A stretch of DNA of 20,679 nt from Actinophytocola sp050699915 (lineage in GTDB: Bacteria; Actinomycetota; Actinomycetes; Mycobacteriales; Pseudonocardiaceae). This document shows positions 16,756 to 20,679 of the stretch, one piece after another. The stretch is from positions 1-20,679 of the forward strand of contig NZ_JBOHGA010000103.1 in NCBI RefSeq assembly GCF_050699915.1, read 5' to 3'. Numbering within the stretch: the stretch's first letter is position 1; every line of letters begins with the position of its first letter. The notes under the pieces were generated by a model, which was not told the DNA's origin, did no database searches, and saw only the letters and a list, made by a program, of their open reading frames with translations. Made by a program: the position numbers and the translations under genes.

Positions 16756-17440
16756 TCAGTTGGCGTGGATGATGTTGTGGAGGTGGGCGATTCCGGATAT
16801 CGCGTCGGCCAGTGTGCTTGCGGCTCGTCGGTAGTCGCGCAGGATCTTCCAGCACGTCATGCGGGCCAGGGTGTGCTCGATCCGGGCTCGGGTCTTGCGG
16901 TGGGTGGCGTTCAGGTCTTCTTCTGTCCAGTCCGGCAGATCGTTGCCGTCGCGGGGCTTTCGGAACGGCATCACCTCGGGGTTGCCCTGGTAGCCGCCAT
17001 CAGTCATCTCCGGCCGGCCCGCCAGCTGTTGATCGGTGCCGGAGGTGCGGTAGACGGTGCAGTCGGTGCGGTTGCCGGGTTGCGGGTCGCCGGTGGCGAT
17101 GACCAGGCGGGTGTCGGCGTCGATCGCGACCTGCACGTTCGACGAGTATCCGGTAGTTCTTCGACGGCGCCGCCAGCCGGTGCGCTGCGGAATGCGACAC
17201 GCCGAACAACGGTCCGAGCTGGCGCATGGTCAGGTTCGTTCGCCAGTAGGTCGCGACGGGCAGCACTCGATCAGGCAGGTCCAGCCGCCACTGCCGACCT
17301 GGCCGCCCGTCCGCGATCTCGTCCCCACCACGCCTGGCCACCACCCGCACCAGCTTCCGGAACTGGCCCGACTCCAGGCCCGTGAACGGGGCAATCCACT
17401 CCGACCGCGACGCCGTGATCACCTGCACCACGCCATTCAA
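16756..17440 (-). pseudogene. IS5-family (DDE_Tnp_4-like) transposase, internally deleted and frameshifted
   Basis: The N-terminal part (from ATG 17440) reads MNGVVQVITASRSEWIAPFTGL and continues to a helix-turn-helix region, MRQLGPLFGVSHSAAHRL. It then jumps directly to AAPSKNYR, so about 30 residues that normally carry the first catalytic aspartate (VDGT-type motif) are missing. At about 17148-17152 one extra base shifts the frame. In the second frame the sequence resumes YSSNVQVAIDADTRLVIATG, then DPQPGNRTDCTVYRTSG, MTDGGYQG and the HRKTRARIEHTLARM segment with the last catalytic glutamate, and stops at 16756. Both lesions make the enzyme non-functional. A sequencing error could explain the single base but not the deletion. 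Confidence 0.88.
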
Positions 17441-17457
17441 CTAACGGCGCACCCAAA

Positions 17458-17486
17458 CCCACACCGGGTTACGTGACTGCGACCCT
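17458..17486 (-). repeat. Right terminal inverted repeat of the IS5-like element
   Basis: Mirror of the left end, with the core GTTACGTGA at 17468-17476. It lies just upstream of the transposase start at 17440, the usual arrangement for this type of element. Confidence 0.7.
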
Positions 17487-17489
17487 TAG

Positions 17490-17720
17490 GGCCGCGAGCG
17501 CCCGGCGGCCTGTCGGCGGCGTCCCGATGCTGGTCGATGTGGCGCAGGCGACGGGATCGCCGGGTGGCGTGTCGGTGGAGACTCGTCCGGTGGGCTTGGC
17601 TGCGCGTGTGCCATGGCGAGGAACCGCGATGGCGCCGATGAGCGGGACTCAGCTGATCTCGACGCCCGTCAGTGTGGCGCATGCGGCGAGTAGCCCGTCC
17701 TGCACGCGCGGGTCGTGCGC
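17490..17720. repeat. Right-hand part of the SDR-3'-end repeat zone
   Basis: Beyond the IS, one unit at about 17518-17580 (CCCGATGCTGGTCGATGTGG, then GGGTGGCGTGTCGG) resembles the unit at 16270-16327. The last unit, about 17605-17720, contains the functional 3' end of the SDR gene itself. The stop-codon neighbourhood GACTCAGCTGATCTCG (17646-17661) matches GACTCAGCCGATCCCG of the unit at 16428-16443. The spacing between these two units is about 135 bases, shorter than on the left side. Confidence 0.6.
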
Positions 17721-18419
17721 CGCGGGATGACTGTCGCGCGGCTGGCGGTGATGGAAGTAGCCGCCGGTGCCCTTGGCCGCCGAGTCGTCGCTCGTCGCCA
17801 GCCAGGTTTGGGTGGTGGCGCCCTGCGCCATGTCGTCCGGTGCGCCGCGGCCGCCCATCCGGGTGGGCACCCACCCCGGGTCGACCGCGTTCGACGGGAC
17901 CGACGGCCAGCGGCGCGCGATCCCGAACGCGAGCACGGTGTCGTACAGCTTCGACTCGGCGTAGGCCCGCGAGCCGTTCCAGCGCCTGCGCTCCCACTGG
18001 AGGTCGTCCAGGTCCGGGTCGACCGAGCGGTGCATGCCGGAGCTGAGGTACACGAGCCGGGCAGGCACGGGCACGAGCGCGGTGAGCAGGTACGGCGCGA
18101 GCACGTTGATCGCGAACACGTGCGCCAGCCCGTCCGCGGTCACCACGCGCCGGGGCTCGCGGTAGCCGACCGCGGCGTTGTGGATCACGGCATCGAACGG
18201 CCCGGCCGCGGCCGCCTGCTCGGCGACCTTGCGCGTCTCGTCGATGCTGACCAGATCGCCGACCAGCACCGCCGCGACCGCGGGGGCCGCCGCACGCGTG
18301 TCGGCGGCGCGCGACTCGTTGCGCGCGTGCAGGACCACCTCGTGTCCTTCGTCGAGCAGCCGGCGACCGGCCATGAGCCCGAGCCCATCGGCAGATCCGG
18401 TGATCAGTACACGTGCCAT
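17649..18419 (-). CDS. Short-chain dehydrogenase/reductase (SDR)
   Basis: This 256-residue NAD(P)-dependent oxidoreductase carries the Rossmann motif TGSADGLG (7-14), HNAAVGY (80-86) in place of the usual NNAG, N105 in FAINVLAPY, S126-S127 in VYLSSG and the active-site Y153 and K157 in YAESK. It ends with an atypical tail, LLAACATLTGVEIS. ATG 18419 is selected by GGAG a few bases upstream and by the glycine motif starting at residue 7; the frame stays open upstream, but that stretch overlaps the next gene. It lies 30 bases downstream of the acidic-protein gene and is probably co-transcribed. HARN after the second strand hints at NADPH preference. The substrate is unknown. Its 3' end is the apparent source of nearby degenerate repeats. 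Confidence 0.93.
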   Translation of the reverse strand: MARVLITGSADGLGLMAGRRLLDEGHEVVLHARNESRAADTRAAAPAVAAVLVGDLVSIDETRKVAEQAAAAGPFDAVIHNAAVGYREPRRVVTADGLAHVFAINVLAPYLLTALVPVPARLVYLSSGMHRSVDPDLDDLQWERRRWNGSRAYAESKLYDTVLAFGIARRWPSVPSNAVDPGWVPTRMGGRGAPDDMAQGATTQTWLATSDDSAAKGTGGYFHHRQPRDSHPAAHDPRVQDGLLAACATLTGVEIS

Positions 18420-18448
18420 GTCTCCACGATGCCCGCGTCCGCGCCCGG

Positions 18449-19168
18449 CTAGCTCGCGACCTCGTCCAGGCGGTACATCAACCGCTGCGGCGTGTCCTCG
18501 CCGAGCGCGAACGGGGAGTCTGGCCACTCGTCGGGATCCCGCTCGTCGAGCAGGTCGGCCGCCTCCAGCATCCACGTCGTGGCGCCGGCGGAGACCAGGC
18601 CGGGCGTGTCGGCCAGGGCCTCGACGCCGCCCGCCTGCTGGATCTGCTGCAGTGCATCACCCAGGTCGGTCACGTCGGCGGCGTCCTCGGAGTCTTCGGA
18701 GTCCTCGGCGGGATCCCAGCTCTCGTAGTACGCCTCCTTGCCGGCCTGGATCACGGCCAGCTCGTCGGTCACCACGAAGTCCGCCCGGTGCAGCACGGTC
18801 ACCGTCGCGCCCGGCTCGGCCGCCTCCTCGGACGACTCGGACGAGTCGGAGTCCTCGTAATCTTCGGCAGACTCATCGGAGGACTCGTCGGACTCGTAGT
18901 CCTCGTAGGAGTAGTCGTCCTCCTCGTCCAGGCCGAGCGGCGGCACGGTGCCGGTGAACTCGAACTGCTTGTCCGCGTACACGGTGGCCGCCGCCTCCAG
19001 CTGCTCACCGGCCTCCGCGATCGCCTCCACGTCGGCGTCCGTGCCAGCCATCTCCAGCAGCGCCGCGCTGTGCTGGCGGATCGCCTCGACCAACTCCGCC
19101 GCCGCGGTCCGGAACGACTCGCGGGCCTCGTCGGTCCACTGCGTATCGGCCACGTCGAGCTCGAACAT
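18449..19168 (-). CDS. Uncharacterised protein with acidic Ser/Asp/Glu-rich linker
   Basis: I do not recognise this 239-residue protein. Residues 1-70 look helical (DEARESFRTAAAELVEAIRQ and on). Residues 81-118 are a linker made almost wholly of D, E, S and Y. Residues 121-239 form a second ordered part containing ATVTVLHRADFVVTDE and TTWMLEAADLLDERDPDEWPDS, ending RLMYRLDEVAS. There is no signal peptide, membrane segment or catalytic motif. ATG 19168 has AAGG at 19174-19177 as Shine-Dalgarno, 5 bases away. It lies between DUF1304 (67 bases upstream) and the SDR gene on the same strand. The two-domain form with a flexible acidic linker suggests a binding or adaptor role, which is only a guess. 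Codon use agrees with a real gene. Confidence 0.8.
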   Translation of the reverse strand: MFELDVADTQWTDEARESFRTAAAELVEAIRQHSAALLEMAGTDADVEAIAEAGEQLEAAATVYADKQFEFTGTVPPLGLDEEDDYSYEDYESDESSDESAEDYEDSDSSESSEEAAEPGATVTVLHRADFVVTDELAVIQAGKEAYYESWDPAEDSEDSEDAADVTDLGDALQQIQQAGGVEALADTPGLVSAGATTWMLEAADLLDERDPDEWPDSPFALGEDTPQRLMYRLDEVAS

Positions 19169-19235
19169 TCGCGCCTTGTCCCCTCACCGCGGCCTCGGGG
19201 CGGGCCGCACCGCGCGCGACGCTACCCGAGCCGGA

Positions 19236-19637
19236 TCACCACACCGCCGCGAGGAGGGCGACGGCCGGCGGCACCGCCTGCGCTATCGAGCCACCGATTC
19301 CCGCCCCGCGCGGCCGGCTCAGTGCGAGCCGGTCGGACGCGAAGAGTGCCACCCCGGCGGCCGCCATGAACGCGCACGTGTACAGCACCAGCGCCCGCCC
19401 GACGGCGACCTCACCGGACCACCACAGGACCACTCCGACCACCGTGCCCGACGCCAGGAACAGGTTGTAGAACCCGACGTTGAACGCCCACAGCCGCGCG
19501 GCCGGCACGTCGGCGGTCGGGATCCGGAAGATGTCCCGGTGCACGCCGGGCCGGCCGAACACGACGACCTCCCACACGAACGCCAGCACATGCACGGCCG
19601 CGGCGACGAGGGCGAACACCTGCGCCACGGCGGTCAC
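19236..19637 (-). CDS. DUF1304 integral membrane protein
   Basis: The 133-residue protein has four hydrophobic segments: about 2-24 (AVAQVFALVAAAVHVLAFVW), 48-72 (including FNVGFYNLFLASGTVVG), 80-102 and 115-133. The N-x-GFYN-x-FLA-x-G motif and the size match the DUF1304 family of small inner-membrane proteins of unknown function. GTG 19637 is chosen because GGAGG (19645-19649) stands 7 bases upstream. The start overlaps the cupin stop by 4 bases (GTGA), so translation is coupled to the cupin. The coupling suggests that the two act in the same response. Confidence 0.88.
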   Translation of the reverse strand: MTAVAQVFALVAAAVHVLAFVWEVVVFGRPGVHRDIFRIPTADVPAARLWAFNVGFYNLFLASGTVVGVVLWWSGEVAVGRALVLYTCAFMAAAGVALFASDRLALSRPRGAGIGGSIAQAVPPAVALLAAVW

Positions 19638-20065
19638 GTCAACACCTCCACTCCGTACCGGCCGGCCACTGTCTCGACCGACAGGCCAGCCGCGGCGCTG
19701 CGAGCGAGGTCGGCGAGGAACTCGCCCATCCCACCGGTCAGGCTGACCACGAGGAACCTGGCCGACGGCGTGAGCACCGTGAACGTGTTCAGCGCGCCGG
19801 CTGGGATGGCGATCGACGCGCCCGGAGCGAGGTCGAAGCCCTCGTCGTCGACCTGCACCAGCAGGCGGCCGTGCAACAGGTAGAACGCCTTGCCCCACGG
19901 CTCGCGGTGCGGCGGCCCGGCCAGCCCCCGCTGTGCGTCGACCTCGAACAGCTCGTAGCCGCCACCCGTGTGCCGGGCGCCGACCTTCACGGTGAGCGTC
20001 GCGTCCGGAGCGACGATCTCGTCGCCCTCGCCGGCCGCGCTGTGGTGGACCAGTTGTGCCGTCAT
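19634..20065 (-). CDS. Single-domain cupin protein
   Basis: The 143-residue protein is a small cupin. The first cupin motif is PPHREPWGKAFYLLHGRL with H53 and E55. The second is PGASIAIPAGALNTFTVL, in which N93 stands where a metal-binding histidine is usual. The metal site is thus incomplete, and a sensing or binding role is as likely as catalysis. ATG 20065 is preferred; an in-frame GTG at 20083 is an alternative, and neither has a good Shine-Dalgarno. It is the first gene of the minus-strand run cupin, DUF1304, acidic protein, SDR, and is divergent from the regulator-like gene at 20154. Confidence 0.87.
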   Translation of the reverse strand: MTAQLVHHSAAGEGDEIVAPDATLTVKVGARHTGGGYELFEVDAQRGLAGPPHREPWGKAFYLLHGRLLVQVDDEGFDLAPGASIAIPAGALNTFTVLTPSARFLVVSLTGGMGEFLADLARSAAAGLSVETVAGRYGVEVLT

Positions 20066-20100
20066 GCCATCGACGCTAGGCACGAGCCCGCGGCCGGTCG

Positions 20101-20118
20101 ATCCCAGGAATCTGGGAT
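20101..20118. promoter_or_regulatory. Palindrome between cupin and regulator-like gene
   Basis: ATCCCAG (20101-20107), GAAT, CTGGGAT (20112-20118) is a perfect 7-4-7 inverted repeat in the 88-base divergent gap, 35 bases from either start codon. It is a candidate operator controlling both genes. A weaker CCAG-N6-CTGG dyad (20136-20149) overlaps the putative -10 box of the rightward gene. Confidence 0.6.
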
Positions 20119-20141
20119 ATCCACTACCAGTCTGACCAGGT

Positions 20142-20147
20142 CATACT
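20142..20147 (+). promoter_or_regulatory. Putative -10 box of the regulator-like gene
   Basis: CATACT stands 6 bases before ATG 20154, a spacing that fits a leaderless transcript. No Shine-Dalgarno precedes the ATG, and the -35 region is not clear. Confidence 0.4.
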
Positions 20148-20153
20148 GGCCGC

Positions 20154-20679
20154 ATGTTGGAGAGCCGGTCGCGTCGCGTGCGGCAGGAGGTCACCGCGCT
20201 CGCGACTGCCGGAGCGGGCGTCGCCGAGCTGCACGCCGCCGCGATCGAGCTGGTCGGCCGCGAGGTCGGCACCGAACTGACGTGCTGGGCGATGATCGAC
20301 CCCGAGACACTCACGATCGGCTCGATGACCAGCGGCGACACCCGCATCCCGGCGCGCTACGAGCCGCTGCTCGCCGAGGCCGAGTACTCCCGCACCGAGC
20401 CACACCGCTTCGCCGAGCTGGCCCGCCGCGGCGCGCCGGTCGCCCGACTGTCCGAGCTGACCCGCGCCGAGGCCGCGCGCAGCAGCAGGCTGCACGAGAT
20501 CTGGCGGCCGCTCGGGTTGGACCACGAGCTGCGCGTGATGTTCACCGTCGGCGGCGAGTGCTGGGGCGGTGGCGGCCTGGTCCGCGCCGGCTCGGACTTC
20601 ACCGAGCGGGAGGTCGAGTTCCTCGGCGCGGTCGCCCCGGCGGTCGCCGCCGCGACCCGGCTCGCGGTGCGCGCCGAGG
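20154..20679 (+). CDS. N-terminal GAF-like sensory domain of a probable LuxR-type regulator (partial)
   Basis: The frame is open from ATG 20154 to the window edge (175 complete codons), so the C-terminus is missing. The product begins MLESRSRRVRQEVTALATAG and continues through helical and strand segments including VGTELTCWAMIDPETLTIGS, HEIWRPLGLDHELRVMF and GGGGLVRAGSDFTEREVEFL to VAPAVAAATRLAVRAE. This resembles the GAF-like N-terminal domain of actinobacterial regulators that carry a LuxR-type helix-turn-helix at the C-terminus. The DNA-binding part is not visible, so the class is inferred. It is divergent from the cupin gene and shares a palindromic gap with it, which makes control of the cupin run, and self-control, plausible. 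Confidence 0.7.
   Translation, partial: MLESRSRRVRQEVTALATAGAGVAELHAAAIELVGREVGTELTCWAMIDPETLTIGSMTSGDTRIPARYEPLLAEAEYSRTEPHRFAELARRGAPVARLSELTRAEAARSSRLHEIWRPLGLDHELRVMFTVGGECWGGGGLVRAGSDFTEREVEFLGAVAPAVAAATRLAVRAE

Larger units (their letters stand above)
16707..17486 (-). mobile_element. Degenerate IS5-like insertion sequence
   Basis: A roughly 780-bp element is bounded by imperfect terminal inverted repeats. The left end reads AGGGTTGTCACGTAACGGG; the right end, on the other strand, reads AGGGTCGCAGTCACGTAACC. TA at 16705-16706 and 17487-17488 is a likely 2-bp target duplication, as in some IS5-family groups. The interior is a broken transposase. It sits inside the degenerate repeat zone, so it entered after the repeats formed or during their decay. 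The exact ends are by eye. Confidence 0.8.

Noticed and set aside
16232..16855. Minus-strand open frame of about 207 codons in the repeat zone
   Set aside because: It runs from the IS into the degenerate repeats, is dominated by Arg, Pro and Ser, and has no recognisable domain.
18835..18935. GAC/GTC-rich triplet repeats read as a possible CRISPR or microsatellite
   Set aside because: The pattern is the codon-level result of the acidic Asp/Glu/Ser linker in the overlapping gene; there are no spacers or constant repeats.
1..20679. tRNA, rRNA or CRISPR loci
   Set aside because: No cloverleaf with a CCA-side consensus, rRNA segment or regular repeat-spacer array was found by eye on either strand.

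Overview
The window is high-GC, codon-biased DNA from an actinomycete, most likely a filamentous member of the Pseudonocardiaceae or a relative. The evidence is a DUF3000 gene divergent from hemE, a coproporphyrin-type haem cluster with an actinobacterial HemQ/ChdC, many GTG starts, and secreted multi-domain hydrolases. The genus cannot be fixed from the sequence alone. There is one assembly gap of 10 N.

Layout. 217-1365 is an M19 dipeptidase convergent with a DUF3000 gene (1369-1932, minus). Divergent from DUF3000 is a tight plus-strand operon: hemE (2061-3110), a HemY/CgoX-type oxidase (3107-4528), hemQ/chdC (4544-5236) and a two-part family III CoA-transferase (5239-6651). It closes at a strong hairpin facing a secreted subtilisin-like protease (6697-9936, minus), whose promoter region carries a perfect 17-bp palindrome. 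Next come a two-domain VOC protein (10195-10956) and a 1334-residue secreted multidomain enzyme (11186-15190). The catalytic Asp pattern of the latter fits the GH87 alpha-1,3-glucanases. Its terminator hairpin contains the assembly gap. An alpha/beta hydrolase (15306-16106) follows.

16107-17648 is a decayed zone between convergent genes. It holds degenerate repeats of about 167 bp that resemble the 3' end of the neighbouring SDR gene, interrupted by a dead IS5-like element (about 16707-17486) with a frameshifted, internally deleted transposase.

The right flank is a minus-strand run, probably co-transcribed: cupin (19634-20065), DUF1304 membrane protein (19236-19637, 4-bp overlap with the cupin), an unrecognised protein with a strongly acidic linker (18449-19168) and an SDR oxidoreductase (17649-18419). 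Divergent from the cupin is a gene cut by the window edge (20154 onward). It encodes a GAF-like sensory domain such as is found at the N-terminus of actinobacterial LuxR-type regulators.

Functionally, the haem operon carries three consecutive steps or accessory functions of the coproporphyrin-dependent branch: uroporphyrinogen decarboxylation, coproporphyrinogen oxidation and coprohaem decarboxylation. The ferrochelatase is not in the window. The protease and the GH87-like enzyme are secreted and suggest extracellular polymer or fungal-wall degradation. I did not find a convincing new defence or biosynthetic system. The items most worth a second look are the SDR-derived repeat zone, the GH87-like architecture with a dyad over its promoter, the acidic protein of unknown role, and the CoA-transferase attached to the haem operon.
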